Shown: piece after piece, positions 1 through 9,103 of the stretch | Layout of the letters: every line of letters begins with the position of its first letter | Numbering within the stretch: the stretch's first letter is position 1 | DNA from: Phycisphaerae bacterium | GTDB taxonomy: Bacteria; Planctomycetota; Phycisphaerae; UBA1845 | Assembly (NCBI GenBank): GCA_029260075.1 | Contig: JAJDDY010000087.1 | Span: 124,001-188,000 of the forward strand | Length of the DNA stretch: 64,000 nucleotides | Direction of reading: 5' to 3' | The notes under the pieces: model-generated | Databases searched by the model: none | Told to the model about the DNA's origin: nothing | The model's input: only the letters and a program-made list of their open reading frames with translations | Translations under genes and position numbers: made by a program

Positions 1-676
1 GAAGAATTTGAAGTAGTTCGTAGAGCACGTCGCTATCGATTCGACCGACGTGCGACGAATCGATAAACAGGATGTCGTGGTCACCGAGCGATTCGAACGT
101 CGATAGATCGACGTCTTGCACGCGCGAGGTACGCAGCTCGGACAGGCCTGGAAAACCGGCACGGATCACATCGTTAGGGTACGGTTCGATGGCGACGAAT
201 TCGCACGGGCTATCGCTGAACTCATTCGCATTGCGTCTGATGGCCGTCGCGGAAAGCAGCGTCGAAAATCCCGAGCCGATCTCAATCATCTTGCGCGGAC
301 GGTTCGCGCGAATCATGCAAAAGAGTATTTCCGGATCTACGCAAGCGAAGTAACTGTTGTCGTAGTGAAAGTCATGCGGCACGGATGTAGCCGTTGCGGG
401 CAACGCATCGTATTCATTGGCGAATCGCCGCCGGAAATTTTCCAACAGTTCGATTTGCCCCTGCTCGTTGAGATTCACGCCGCCCATCGACAAACGTTTC
501 GACCAGACGTTGTCACGCAACGTGGACGTGTCAGGAATGGGCTGATAGAAATGAACCGGCGTCACGTGAAACCCACACCGCTCCCAGAGCTCGAAGTGCT
601 TGCGCCAACCAACGCGCGGCAGCAGCACGCCGATCAATCTCGCGATGATACTCTGTATGAAGTGTATGATGAACAT
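1..676 (-). CDS. Class I SAM-dependent methyltransferase, 3' end outside window
   Basis: This minus-strand frame is open from an ATG at 676 to the window edge, so the C-terminus is missing. A stop codon two codons upstream of the ATG fixes the start. The 225 visible residues contain a glycine-rich SAM-binding motif I (IEIGSGFSTLLSA, about residues 130-142) and a later acidic strand followed by DILFIDSSHVG, the pattern of Methyltransf_24-type enzymes. It probably methylates a sugar or acceptor of the surface glycan made by the neighbouring genes, but the substrate cannot be read from sequence. It is the last visible gene of the minus-strand glycan locus and is separated from the next methyltransferase by an R1 repeat. 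Confidence 0.8.
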   Translation of the reverse strand, partial: MFIIHFIQSIIARLIGVLLPRVGWRKHFELWERCGFHVTPVHFYQPIPDTSTLRDNVWSKRLSMGGVNLNEQGQIELLENFRRRFANEYDALPATATSVPHDFHYDNSYFACVDPEILFCMIRANRPRKMIEIGSGFSTLLSATAIRRNANEFSDSPCEFVAIEPYPNDVIRAGFPGLSELRTSRVQDVDLSTFESLGDHDILFIDSSHVGRIDSDVLYELLQIL

Positions 677-711
677 GTTCTAACTCAGCTCGAAACCACG
701 ATCTTCAGCAG

Positions 712-854
712 CTAGCAGCCCATTGAAAAAGTGTGGCACCGGATTCCACCCGGTGATCCATTAGCCATTTCCGCCTTTTGACGGGGCAAGTCCCGTCTTC
801 ACGTGCGGGTTCGCGGTGACGCACTTGAATACGTGCATGTTCAACGCCCTGCTA
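712..854 (+). repeat. R1 dispersed repeat, full-length copy
   Basis: It begins CTAGCAGCC, carries the internal hairpin (CACCGG-type arm / CCGGTG) about 25 bp in, and ends in a TTCAACGCCCTGCTA-like segment that is an inverted version of the start. The copy at 37172-37319 is the clearest example of the family. Together with flanks it fills the 677-917 intergenic gap. Confidence 0.8.
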
Positions 855-917
855 CAGACCATCCGAGACACAGAGTCCTCGCGCCTACCCATCGCGCGCA
901 AAGTCGAAGGTCCATCG

Positions 918-1685
918 TTAACGCTCCGAACCGGTAGAATACAAGTAAATCTTGCGCCCCATAGCGCCGTGCCGGTTCAGGTCGGCGAGCACCTCAAAGC
1001 CCGGCCGTTCCATCAAGAACGCATCGACCGCTTCCGTCACCTCCGGATAACTATTGTGCGCATAGTCGTCCACCGCAATGATTCCGCTAGGAAGCATGTG
1101 CTCAGCACAAAGCCGCAAGTCATTCAGGGCAACATCTTTGGTATGCCCCCCGTCAACGTGTACGAAACGGAATCGCTGCGATTCATCAAGCTTAAGATCC
1201 GTGCTGTAGCAATCGTGAATTTCCACCGCGCTTTTTGAAAGCCTCGGGCTGACCGTCAACAAGTTTTCCCAGAGGCGCACCTGTGTCGGGTGGACCGTAT
1301 ACGCTTCATCGCCCGGACGCTCGAAGGCGTCGCAAACGTGGAGTGTTTCCGTAGGACTAAGACAATAGGCGAGCAAACATGTCGACCGACCGTGATAACT
1401 ACCGATTTCGAGCACATCACCCAACACGCCCATAGCTGTCTGCATCCGAAGAATGAGCGAAAAATGCGCACAGTCGTCGACGTTGAACCAGCCGGGCATT
1501 TGCCGGATTTTGTCGAAGACCTCCGTGATCAGCGTCGCGGGAATCGCGCCCGCAGCAAACGACGTACTGTTTCGTGCGGCCGACATTGGGGGTCGACCGC
1601 CGCGCAGCACGTAACCCACCACGCCGCCAATACGGTGGCGAAGACTGCGGCGTGTGGCCGGTCGCGATGTCACTTCTGGTTCCAT
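918..1685 (-). CDS. Class I SAM-dependent methyltransferase (Methyltransf_24-like)
   Basis: The 255-residue protein has a variable N-terminus of about 80 residues, then a SAM-binding motif I (GDVLEIGSYHGRST), an acidic motif II (LHVCDAF) and the RFVHVDGGHT strand typical of Methyltransf_24 enzymes such as those of cephalosporin hydroxylase/macrocin O-methyltransferase type. The segment SGIIAVDDYAHNSYPEV near residue 205 is also typical of O-methyltransferases acting on sugars. The ATG at 1685 is kept although its Shine-Dalgarno is poorly spaced; an internal ATG at residue 34 is a possible alternative. It lies 60 bp downstream of a glycosyltransferase, suggesting glycan O-methylation. The substrate is inferred from context only. 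Confidence 0.8.
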   Translation of the reverse strand: MEPEVTSRPATRRSLRHRIGGVVGYVLRGGRPPMSAARNSTSFAAGAIPATLITEVFDKIRQMPGWFNVDDCAHFSLILRMQTAMGVLGDVLEIGSYHGRSTCLLAYCLSPTETLHVCDAFERPGDEAYTVHPTQVRLWENLLTVSPRLSKSAVEIHDCYSTDLKLDESQRFRFVHVDGGHTKDVALNDLRLCAEHMLPSGIIAVDDYAHNSYPEVTEAVDAFLMERPGFEVLADLNRHGAMGRKIYLYSTGSER

Positions 1686-1745
1686 ACCCTTACATCTTCA
1701 TTCAAGACCGCCGCGCCATGGCCGTATCGGTCGGTGTCCAATTCG

Positions 1746-2585
1746 CTAGCGGCGCAGGAAACGTGGCACACTTCGCCATACCGACCGCCAGCCACCGCGC
1801 CGGCGCCCATCACCCGCGCCACCATCAGACACACCACCGAGCCCGCCGAGCGGTTCCACGTTCCACTTGTCGGCGAAGCGTTGACGATCATCGTCCCGGG
1901 CGCTGAGCTGGCGCTGCGTCGGCGCGACGTATGCTGTCGGCTTGTGCTCGAAGACAACACCTGGAAGCACGTCTACCACGACGCCCTCGCGATGACATTG
2001 CATGAAAAAATCGAACAGCTCATAGAAAAAGCCGTATTGAGGATCGAACTGCACGCGCTCAAACACTTCGCGTCGAACGAGCATCGTCGCCAGGCAAAGG
2101 TCCACGCGCAAACTGCTGACGCCGAGCTCACGCGATTGCTCAACGGTAACATAGCTCTTGTAGACAGCATCCTTGCCGTCGATACGGCCGAAGTTGAGCC
2201 GTTGCCCAATCGGACGGTACCGATCGTACTCCCACCAGCCGCCGGCGGCGATACCCACATCGTCATGCTCATCCAAGTGAGTTTGTAGCGCCGCCACGCA
2301 GCCATCGGTCACTTCGTTGTCGTCGTCGAGGTACAACAGAAACGGCGTCGATAGTCGCTTGGCAATTTCCATGCGCGCCTCCGACGGACCGATCGGCGAA
2401 TCCATCGCGAGCAATTGAAGATTGGGATACGCGTCGTAGATGCTTCGATTCGCTTCGTCGAACGCACTGTCCACGACGATGATCTCGTGTTCGACATCCA
2501 CGTATCGGCGCACGCTCTCCAAACAAGCGGCGATCTTGTCCGGCCTGGCGCAGGTCGGAATGCCAACGGTCAGTCGGGGTTTCAT
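1746..2585 (-). CDS. Glycosyltransferase family 2
   Basis: A 279-residue GT-A fold enzyme. The N-terminus (LTVGIPTCARPDK) is the nucleotide-sugar binding strand, followed by HEIIVVDSAF and the metal-binding acidic motif LYLDDDNE at about residue 105. It should be cytoplasmic, transferring a sugar from an NDP-sugar to a lipid-linked or protein acceptor. A longer frame exists upstream, but the ATG at 2585 directly precedes the family's first strand and leaves 16 bp to the upstream sulfotransferase, so it is preferred. The C-terminal 35 residues are Gly/Arg-rich and unconserved in appearance. It is probably co-transcribed with the sulfotransferase and the methyltransferase. Confidence 0.88.
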   Translation of the reverse strand: MKPRLTVGIPTCARPDKIAACLESVRRYVDVEHEIIVVDSAFDEANRSIYDAYPNLQLLAMDSPIGPSEARMEIAKRLSTPFLLYLDDDNEVTDGCVAALQTHLDEHDDVGIAAGGWWEYDRYRPIGQRLNFGRIDGKDAVYKSYVTVEQSRELGVSSLRVDLCLATMLVRREVFERVQFDPQYGFFYELFDFFMQCHREGVVVDVLPGVVFEHKPTAYVAPTQRQLSARDDDRQRFADKWNVEPLGGLGGVSDGGAGDGRRRGGWRSVWRSVPRFLRR

Positions 2586-2601
2586 GGGTCCACCGATACT
2601 C

Positions 2602-3573
2602 CTACGACATACCTGATGCAGAAACGCCGTTGGTCGGCAACCCACTCGTTGATGCGGGCGTATGATTGCACGACGGATCTAACCACATCGACAGATCACG
2701 TCCGATGCACTCCTGCGTTCGCAAAATATCTTCTCGATACAGATCAACGAGTTGGGCTCGGATACCCTCGCTCAGCGCTGGCTTGATCACGTTCCACGCA
2801 CGCACGCGGCAGGCCACCCGCTCGCGAAGGTGTGTAGGGATCATGCGAGACATCTGCTTGAGCACTGGATGACGTGCGTTGAGCACGCGATGCAGCGCTC
2901 GGCTACGCGGTATGCCCGACACGTTGTACCGATTGCCCATATCCGGAACGAACTCGTCGTCGACACCGATGAACCGGAATACGCTGCGAAGCACACCGCG
3001 CGGGTCGGCACTGAAATCATCATAGAGAAATATCTTGATTTGCGCGCGATCAAAATGGGCGTGATAGCGCTCGAGCTGCCGGGCGTATAATCCAACCTCC
3101 TGATACCGCCAAAGCGGACCGAGGTGTTCCGCGACACGTTCTCCCTCTGCGCGCAACGCGTCTCCAAAATCCTCAATCGTTTCGCCGCCCTCGCGCCGCA
3201 GGTGCAGATAGCTCGAAAAAGCCCGGTCGATGGGATTGCGGAGGAGCGCGATGAGCCGAACGTTCGGAAGCATGGCTGCGATCTTCGCCGGGGCCAGCGG
3301 GCTCCATAGGTATTGCGGCGACGCCTCGCCAACAGCGTGCTCATTCGTCACGCCCGCGAACAGCGCCCGATAAGTGTCGACATCCGTAATGGCGTATCGA
3401 TTGAAACCTTCGTTGAGTGGACGATCGAAGTCGACCGCGAAGTATCCCGCTTCCTTCCGTGGGCTCATGAAGACGTCGGGATGTTGTTTCAGATAGTGAT
3501 AGAGCGATGTCGTACCTGCTTTGATGGCTCCAATAACAAGAAATGTGGGTACAGGCTGCTCACCGACAGTCAT
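2602..3573 (-). CDS. PAPS-dependent sulfotransferase (heparan-sulfotransferase-like)
   Basis: A 323-residue cytosolic-type sulfotransferase. The 5'-phosphosulfate loop is IGAIKAGTTSLYHYL (Lys18 in the KAGTT motif), and the 3'-phosphate site is LIALLRNPIDRAFSSYLH, with the conserved Arg and Ser. It is predicted to transfer sulfate from PAPS to a carbohydrate. The frame is open for another 93 codons upstream, but the ATG at 3573 has a strong GGGAGG five bases ahead and starts just before the first strand, so the longer form is rejected. With the second sulfotransferase upstream, it points to a sulfated surface glycan. The particular sugar acceptor is unknown. Confidence 0.9.
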   Translation of the reverse strand: MTVGEQPVPTFLVIGAIKAGTTSLYHYLKQHPDVFMSPRKEAGYFAVDFDRPLNEGFNRYAITDVDTYRALFAGVTNEHAVGEASPQYLWSPLAPAKIAAMLPNVRLIALLRNPIDRAFSSYLHLRREGGETIEDFGDALRAEGERVAEHLGPLWRYQEVGLYARQLERYHAHFDRAQIKIFLYDDFSADPRGVLRSVFRFIGVDDEFVPDMGNRYNVSGIPRSRALHRVLNARHPVLKQMSRMIPTHLRERVACRVRAWNVIKPALSEGIRAQLVDLYREDILRTQECIGRDLSMWLDPSCNHTPASTSGLPTNGVSASGMS

Positions 3574-3782
3574 GCACACCTCCCGATCCGACAGACCAAC
3601 ACCCACAGTCACACCGCCGACACGGCGCGTGCTTCGACCGTTGATCTTATCCACGTTGAACGCCCCCCTCAACTGACCGGGCGAGGGCCTTGGCGCCCAT
3701 AAGTGTTGCGGAGGGTGCGGCGATGGCGCCCAGCCCGTCGTCCGTTGGCGATCATACGCCGTCGGACGACGCCGACATCGAG

Positions 3783-4472
3783 TCAAAACGAGTATCCGTA
3801 ACGTCCGAGATCGTACCGAAATGCAGACTGCACAATAAGACGCGACAGCCACTTGTAGTGCTCGCGATGGTTACTCGCTCTCCCTTGGGTGGGATTGCGT
3901 TTTGCAATCTCTATGGGTCCGTCGAACCCCAGGCGGTGGCCGACAGCGTCCCAATCCTCCTGAAGACGCTCCTTGCGCATCACAATATCCACACCATCAG
4001 TAAACCGGTCGAACATGCTGTTCTGCCGCAGACGTAAAGCCGACGCAATGGCCGACAGGCCGTACCTCCGACGTATCCACGCATCAAACGAGTGATTGCG
4101 ACAGTAGTCGGCATCGGCCATCGTCAGCGGCTGGCGCTGCATCCACGCCTGCACCTTGGGGTCCGTTTTCGCCACCTCCTGTATTCGACTTCGCTTGGCA
4201 TAGAGTGACACCAACGAGTCAAACGGGTTCCGGACGGTCGCAACCTTTAGCATCCCATCGGCTTCCTTCTCCGTCAGGAGCCGATGATCCAAAAGGTTGC
4301 GAAGGGAACAATGAATCTGTTCCACCAAAACCGTTCCGTCGTCAGCGCATACGTTCTCGGACGGAAACCACGCTCCACCGAGCCGATCTCGCAAGAGTGC
4401 GCCAAGCGCCATGCATCCCGTGCGCGGCGTCATAATGAACAGAAGACCGATGTCTCGGCAGATAATCGCCAT
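3783..4472 (-). CDS. Sulfotransferase family 2-like protein
   Basis: A 229-residue protein beginning with a beta-strand and nucleotide loop (LLFIMTPRTGCMALGALL) in which the usual P-K-[AT]-[GA]-[ST]-[ST] has become TPRTGCMA. The 3'-phosphate binding segment is VATVRNPFDSLVSLYAKR. This combination matches Sulfotransfer_2-type enzymes, which use PAPS to sulfate glycans. The Lys of the 5' loop is replaced by Arg, so activity is plausible but not certain. About 210 bp separate it from the next sulfotransferase downstream, enough for its own promoter or a simple gap in the operon. It probably acts on the same glycan as the neighbouring transferases. Confidence 0.75.
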   Translation of the reverse strand: MAIICRDIGLLFIMTPRTGCMALGALLRDRLGGAWFPSENVCADDGTVLVEQIHCSLRNLLDHRLLTEKEADGMLKVATVRNPFDSLVSLYAKRSRIQEVAKTDPKVQAWMQRQPLTMADADYCRNHSFDAWIRRRYGLSAIASALRLRQNSMFDRFTDGVDIVMRKERLQEDWDAVGHRLGFDGPIEIAKRNPTQGRASNHREHYKWLSRLIVQSAFRYDLGRYGYSF

Positions 4473-4742
4473 GGTGGTTTCAGGTCAGGCCGGATAGAAC
4501 AACGAAAAGAGCTGTACGCATCATCGCTCCGTCATTGCGATTCTAGAAACGCACATCACGACGGTCAATGCAGCATACGATTCACGCAATCGTTATGGGG
4601 CGTGCCAGTTATGCGACACCGCCACCCTCCCATGGAATGGGACGAGCCCGCAGCGGCATCGATATCCCTGGCGAACAGGCCCGCCACCGACTGTCCACAC
4701 GCCAGAACCCAAGCCCGATTCGGCGGCCTGTTGACCACCTGT

Positions 4743-6254
4743 TTACGACGGCTCACCCGACCGCAGGAGGCGGAAGTATTCCAACGCCTGCCGAACGCGA
4801 TAGGGGGCGATCAGCCGTATCGCCAACAAGTACGTAGCTGCACCGACCACGACTTCGACCATCAGTCGAACCCACGACGCGACCGATTCGGGAACCACCA
4901 CCAGCTTGATTAGCATTACCGCAGCCACCATGATCAACGACGCCGCGAGCGGGGGTAGGTATTGGCGAACGAAGATCCACAAGTCCAGATCGATCAACCC
5001 GCGCACCACCAGGAGCGGAAGTAATCCGTAGGCGACACGCTGAACCATGACAGCTAGCGCCAACACAGCCACGTCGTTGTAGGTCACAGCCACAAGAAAC
5101 GCCACGATATTTGTCGTGAGGTTGATCAACGCCAAGACAAGTACGCGCCGTGGATAACCACGAGCCATGATCACCGCTCGGTTAAAGAAACTGATAGACT
5201 GTACCACGGCCGCCAGCGCGAGAAACTGCATGACACGAAAGCTCGACGTCCATTCATCTCTGAAAAGTGAGGCCAACAAATCCTTGGAAACAGCCGCCAA
5301 TCCGATGAACACCGGAAACGCAAGCAGCGCGGACATTTGTGTGGCTGACAAGAACGCATGTCGCATCTGATCCAGGTGCTGCTGCAGGCGGGAAAACGTC
5401 GGTAGCATCACAGCCGCGACCGTCGCGGTGAACATGTTAGCCGCAACACGCACGAAGCGTTGCCCGACTATGTAGTAGCCCAATACGGTATGCCCGAGAA
5501 AGATCGGTATGAGCAATCCGTGTAGCTGGTTGTTGAACAACGCCACGGTGTCCGCACCCATGGCGTACGTGGAATATCCGAGTAGCTGTCGCAGGTGACG
5601 CGACGAGAATCCGATCGTGGGTCGAAACCCGCTCGCGACCCAAAGCGTCATCAGCCCGACGGCGGAGCTCACCAGTTGCTGCGCGACCAGACTCCACACA
5701 CCGAAACCGTAAACCGCCATGGCAATGCCCACGACCCCACCCAACACGGCCGACAACAACGACCGGACCGCCAGGCTGCGAAAGTCCAACCGACGCCGAA
5801 GCAAGGCCTGCGGCGTCGTCGCCAGACCATCGAATACAAGCTTGAGCGACATGACCCGAACGATCAGTGCCAGATTGGGTTGGTGGAGAACCGCCGTGAT
5901 TGTGGGTGCGAACAGCGCGACCAGCCCCGCAAGAACGACGCCGACAATCGTCGTAGTCCAAAACGACGCGTTGATGTGCTCCGGTTCAAGGTTCTCTCGC
6001 TGCACGAGCGCCGGGACCAGCCCGAGTTGCTGCACGATCGCGACCACGGCGATCATCGCAGCCGCCGCTGTCATCTCGCCGATGTGCTCCGGACCGAGCA
6101 ACCTCGCCAGTATCAAGAAAACGAACAGGGCAATGAGCCCGGTTCCCCAGTTCTGGACCGCCGTCCACGCAACACCACGAATGGCTTTCTGTCTCAGGCT
6201 CACAGCCACGCCGTCCGCGATGGGCCTGCGCTGGCGGCAGTCGAAAAACGCCAT
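4743..6254 (-). CDS. Polysaccharide flippase, Wzx/WzxC-like (MOP superfamily)
   Basis: A 503-residue polytopic inner-membrane protein with about 12-14 hydrophobic segments. It begins with the family signature for lipopolysaccharide translocases (KAIRGVAWTAVQNWGTG, followed by LARLLGPEHIGEM) and has VPALVQRENLEPEHI near residue 90. Such proteins flip lipid-linked oligosaccharide repeat units across the cytoplasmic membrane. The ATG at 6254 gives 17 residues before the conserved part; a GTG at 6203 (before SLRQKAIRG) is an equally reasonable start. It is transcribed away from the glycosyltransferase at 6598 and probably heads the minus-strand glycan run. It is the exporter for the glycan made here, by inference from position. 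Confidence 0.88.
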   Translation of the reverse strand: MAFFDCRQRRPIADGVAVSLRQKAIRGVAWTAVQNWGTGLIALFVFLILARLLGPEHIGEMTAAAAMIAVVAIVQQLGLVPALVQRENLEPEHINASFWTTTIVGVVLAGLVALFAPTITAVLHQPNLALIVRVMSLKLVFDGLATTPQALLRRRLDFRSLAVRSLLSAVLGGVVGIAMAVYGFGVWSLVAQQLVSSAVGLMTLWVASGFRPTIGFSSRHLRQLLGYSTYAMGADTVALFNNQLHGLLIPIFLGHTVLGYYIVGQRFVRVAANMFTATVAAVMLPTFSRLQQHLDQMRHAFLSATQMSALLAFPVFIGLAAVSKDLLASLFRDEWTSSFRVMQFLALAAVVQSISFFNRAVIMARGYPRRVLVLALINLTTNIVAFLVAVTYNDVAVLALAVMVQRVAYGLLPLLVVRGLIDLDLWIFVRQYLPPLAASLIMVAAVMLIKLVVVPESVASWVRLMVEVVVGAATYLLAIRLIAPYRVRQALEYFRLLRSGEPS

Positions 6255-6597
6255 GCGAGATCAAGGAAGATCGACCCAGTAAGCGGATCGTAGGAATGTC
6301 GTACAACCAAATTCAGCATCGCAGGTCAGGTTCCAGTTCGCCGAGTTATTGCCCCTTCATCGACTTTGTAGATGCATCGACTAGAGAAAGGTCCACGCGA
6401 CGGCCGCGCCTGACGTTCGGTTGCCCTTGCAAATCTTCACGGCTTCCCACTACACGGAAACCGAAAATGCGATAAACTCGACGCAAGTGAGCGACGGGCG
6501 TGGCCGTTGACGTCAACATCGCCGAGACCATTCGTCGCTACCGGTCCGATGCGGATCGGACAGGGTTTCACGAAATACACGAACCATAGCGGGTCTG
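6255..6597. other. Divergent intergenic region, no gene seen
   Basis: This 343-bp gap separates the flippase (minus) from a glycosyltransferase (plus), so promoters for both should lie here. No convincing -35/-10 pair, operator or open frame with coding character was found. No copy of the dispersed repeats is present, which is unusual for gaps of this size in the window. Confidence 0.5.
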
Positions 6598-7653
6598 ATG
6601 ACGACGGATTCACCGACCGACGTATCGAACGACGTCCCGCCCGTCTCCGTCGTCATCCCTACGTGCAACCGGCGAGCAATTCTGCAGCGCTGCCTGGATG
6701 CACTGGCCGCTCAGTCTTACGACGACTACGAGGTCATCGTCGTCGACGACTGCTCCACCGACGATACGCCTGAGTTCCTCGCTCGGTTCGCCGACCAGCA
6801 CTCCGATTTGAAACTTCGTTGCTTACGGAACGAACACCACGCCGGAGCCAATCCAAGTCGCAATCGCGGTATTGAAATCGCCACGGGCGAATTGGTCGCC
6901 TTCCTTGACAGCGACTGCATCGCCGATCCGGACTGGATTGCGAATCTGGCGGCGGGGTTTCAAACCGACCGCGTCGCCGCCGTTACCGGCCTCGTTCGTG
7001 ACGAAGCGCCGACCAACATCTTCGAGCTAACCTTCAAAGGAACGCACCGGCTCGCCAAAGCCGGACCAGCCAACCGACTCGTCGCCGGCAACATGTGCAT
7101 CAGCCGGAAGATCCTTCGCGAGCACATTCTCGATGTGGACCGCGCGACTCAATCGGTCGGCGCGGATGGCCAACCTGATGTTTCGGTCTCCGGACGCGGT
7201 GACGAAGAAGGCCTATTCCTGCACCTCAAATCCTCTGGCTTCGAAATCATCGCCGCACCCAACGCAGCGGTTCTGCACGTTCACCACTACAGCGGCAGAA
7301 CGCTCTTCCGTCAGGCGTTTCGCGGCGGGCAATCGGCAGCCCGGCTCGTACACAAGTTTCACCTGCCACCGCGAATCGACATGGTGCCGTTCGTCTTGAC
7401 CTATGCGACGCTGCCGCTGCTGTTCCTGCGGATCTGGCTTGGCATGATCCCCGCGTTTTTCTTCACCGGCGCCATAGCAGCCATCACCTACAACGACATC
7501 TTTCGTAAGGGAAAGACCGTCGTGGAAACGGCCATCACGTTTCCCATCCTGCTGCTCTACTACCACTTCCGGCTCGTCGGATACGTCAGCGAGACGTTGG
7601 CGCTATGGCTCGGCTTTCGATCTATCAAACGCAAGAAACTGCGTCAGTCATGA
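6598..7653 (+). CDS. Glycosyltransferase family 2 with C-terminal membrane segments
   Basis: A 351-residue protein with a complete GT-A domain: PPVSVVIPTCNRRAILQRCL at residues 14-33, VIVVDDCSTDDT near 48, the asparagine/arginine acceptor motif NPSRNRGIE, and the metal site FLDSDC. Residues about 260-310 form two hydrophobic segments, followed by a basic cytoplasmic tail, so the enzyme is membrane-anchored. This is the layout of undecaprenyl-linked or processive glycosyltransferases. The ATG at 6598 leaves 13 residues before the first strand. It is the only plus-strand member of the glycan locus and is divergent from the flippase. The sugar and linkage are unknown. Confidence 0.88.
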   Translation: MTTDSPTDVSNDVPPVSVVIPTCNRRAILQRCLDALAAQSYDDYEVIVVDDCSTDDTPEFLARFADQHSDLKLRCLRNEHHAGANPSRNRGIEIATGELVAFLDSDCIADPDWIANLAAGFQTDRVAAVTGLVRDEAPTNIFELTFKGTHRLAKAGPANRLVAGNMCISRKILREHILDVDRATQSVGADGQPDVSVSGRGDEEGLFLHLKSSGFEIIAAPNAAVLHVHHYSGRTLFRQAFRGGQSAARLVHKFHLPPRIDMVPFVLTYATLPLLFLRIWLGMIPAFFFTGAIAAITYNDIFRKGKTVVETAITFPILLLYYHFRLVGYVSETLALWLGFRSIKRKKLRQS

Positions 7654-7660
7654 TGGTTTT

Positions 7661-7706
7661 CTGTTGAACCAGTGTAGCACCGGCTTCCAGCCGGTGATCT
7701 ATTGCC
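7661..7706 (+). repeat. R1 repeat fragment
   Basis: Only the first third of the R1 element is present, including the ACCGGC/GCCGGT hairpin. It lies seven bases after the stop of the upstream glycosyltransferase, where the hairpin could act as a transcription-end or mRNA-stabilising structure. Confidence 0.7.
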
Positions 7707-7728
7707 CGGGTGGCCCAACTCTTCAGAG

Positions 7729-7767
7729 GTGGGGGCGTCGAATCCGGCGGCGATTCGACTCCCCCAC
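7729..7767. repeat. Imperfect palindrome
   Basis: Arms GTGGGGGCGTCGAATC (7729-7744) and GATTCGACTCCCCCAC (7752-7767) pair almost fully around a seven-base loop. A related stretch with the words CACGGCTAA and CCATGGGC recurs at about 47860-47885, so this may be a fourth minor dispersed element. It sits between R1 and R2 copies. Confidence 0.6.
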
Positions 7768-7818
7768 GGCTAACGCCATGGGCGACCCAACCCGTCGTTC
7801 GACAGCTAACGAGGCAGT

Positions 7819-7970
7819 GGTGTCTTGTTACGACTCAAGTGACGGGTTCGTCCGAACCGAGCCGCGACCGTGAGGGAGTGTCTTCAAGCTGGCGCGACCG
7901 GCTTTCAATCGCCCGCTTCATTACAGTCGCGGCTCGGTTCGAAGCACCGCTTCCGAAACACCCTCTAATC
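7819..7970 (-). repeat. R2 dispersed palindromic repeat
   Basis: The core runs from about 7855 to 7940, with left arm GAGCCGCGACCGTGAGGGAG and right arm ending TCGCGGCTCGG. The left flank (TTACGACTCAAGTGACGGGTT) matches, in inverted orientation, the right flank of copies at 39070 and 47675. Long-form copy. Confidence 0.8.
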
Positions 7971-7992
7971 GCGAGTCGATACGCCAACGAAA

Positions 7993-8027
7993 AGCGGCGC
8001 GATCCGAACGAACCGGACCGCGCCGCT
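7993..8027 (-). terminator. Rho-independent terminator of the peroxiredoxin gene
   Basis: A GC-rich stem (AGCGGCGCG at 7993-8001 pairing with CGCGCCGCT at 8019-8027, with further inner pairs) is followed, on the minus strand, by TTTTCGTT. It lies 68 bases beyond the peroxiredoxin stop codon. Confidence 0.75.
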
Positions 8028-8094
8028 GAGATATTCACTACGATCATGATCAACGGGTTACGGCAGGTAACCGTCACACCGCTCGGTCATGTTG

Positions 8095-8682
8095 CTAGGC
8101 GTTGGCTTTCTCGAAGTAGTCGCGCGACTTCACCGGGTCAGCCACCATAGTGTCGTCGCCGGGGTTCCAGTTTGCCGGGCAAACCTCGCCGTGCTTCTCG
8201 ACGAATCGGAACGCCTCGATCACCCGGATCGTTTCGTCCACGTTCCGTCCGACCGGAAGGTCGTTGATGGTCGCGTGACGAACGATGCCCTTGGGATCGA
8301 TCACAAACAAGCCGCGAAGGGCAATCCCCGCATCGAGCAGCACGTCGTATTTCGTCGCGATCGACTTGTCGAGGTCGGCAATCAAGGGGAACGTGACCTG
8401 ACCCAATCCGCCCTTGCTTCGTGGCATGTTCACCCACGCCAAGTGCGAGAACGCGCTGTCCACCGAAATCGCCGCCGCCTTCGCGCCGATTTTCTCGAAT
8501 CGATCCGCAGCGTCGCTATAGGCGATGATCTCCGTAGGGCAGACGAACGTGAAGTCGAGCGGGTAGAAGAACAGAACCAACCACTTCCCATCGTGCAACT
8601 TGTCCCAGGAAAGCTCAACGATCTGACCGTCTACAACGGCCTTGCAGTCAAACGTCGGTGCGGGTGATGTTACCAGAGGCAT
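8095..8682 (-). CDS. Typical 2-Cys peroxiredoxin (AhpC/Prx1 family)
   Basis: A 195-residue thiol peroxidase that reduces hydrogen peroxide and organic hydroperoxides in the cytoplasm. The peroxidatic cysteine is Cys48 in [13 protein letters not shown], and the resolving cysteine is Cys168 in GEVCPANW, making it a typical two-cysteine enzyme. Length is normal for the family. The ATG at 8682 has AAGGA eight bases upstream. The gene stands alone, with a good terminator downstream. Its reductant (AhpF, thioredoxin or other) is not encoded nearby. Confidence 0.95.
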   Translation of the reverse strand: MPLVTSPAPTFDCKAVVDGQIVELSWDKLHDGKWLVLFFYPLDFTFVCPTEIIAYSDAADRFEKIGAKAAAISVDSAFSHLAWVNMPRSKGGLGQVTFPLIADLDKSIATKYDVLLDAGIALRGLFVIDPKGIVRHATINDLPVGRNVDETIRVIEAFRFVEKHGEVCPANWNPGDDTMVADPVKSRDYFEKANA

Positions 8683-9103
8683 ATCGATTTTCCTTACGCT
8701 TACGGGTTACGAACAGTCGTGAATTGGGTTCCCCCATTCGTCAAATATCGGGCCGCCATCGTACTCGAACCACCACCGAATTCAAGCGAGACAGCCTCAT
8801 GCGCTCTGATTCGTGACGTTCATCCGCCGCCCGTCCGGCAACGTGGCGCCGACGGTTCGGTTCCTAAGATCCTCGATGGGACCGGGGGCATGGGAAGTGA
8901 TCCACGGTCCAGCTCGACTCGTCAGCGCCCGCTCAATCGATCGCGGACGCACCGAACTGGACGACGAGCAGCTCGAAATGGTCTGCCAATTGTGCGGCGA
9001 AACAGCGGCGTCGGTGGGCTATGCACTTTGACGACAAGTGCGATTCGGTCTACCGCAGGGCCAGAGCGAGACGGCAGGAAGAAGAGACTGGCCACACGCA
9101 CGA
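8683..9103. other. Gene-free stretch
   Basis: About 420 bp between the peroxiredoxin start and the end of the AlbA_2 gene. A 72-codon plus-strand frame starting with GTG at 8813 has somewhat coding-like third positions but no ribosome site or recognisable motif, so it is not called. No R1-R3 repeat is seen. Confidence 0.4.

Noticed and set aside
3574-3852. 93-residue N-terminal extension of the sulfotransferase
   Set aside because: Pro/Arg-rich non-coding translation; a strong Shine-Dalgarno precedes the ATG at 3573.
7819-7970. CRISPR array suspected from repeated GAGCCGCGACCGT words
   Set aside because: Repeats are scattered over the whole window and paired as palindromes, not regularly spaced direct repeats with unique spacers.
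8813-9031. 72-codon plus-strand frame with fairly GC-rich third positions
   Set aside because: No ribosome site, no recognisable motif, and it lies in a gap where several unrelated frames overlap; it may be a gene remnant but cannot be supported.
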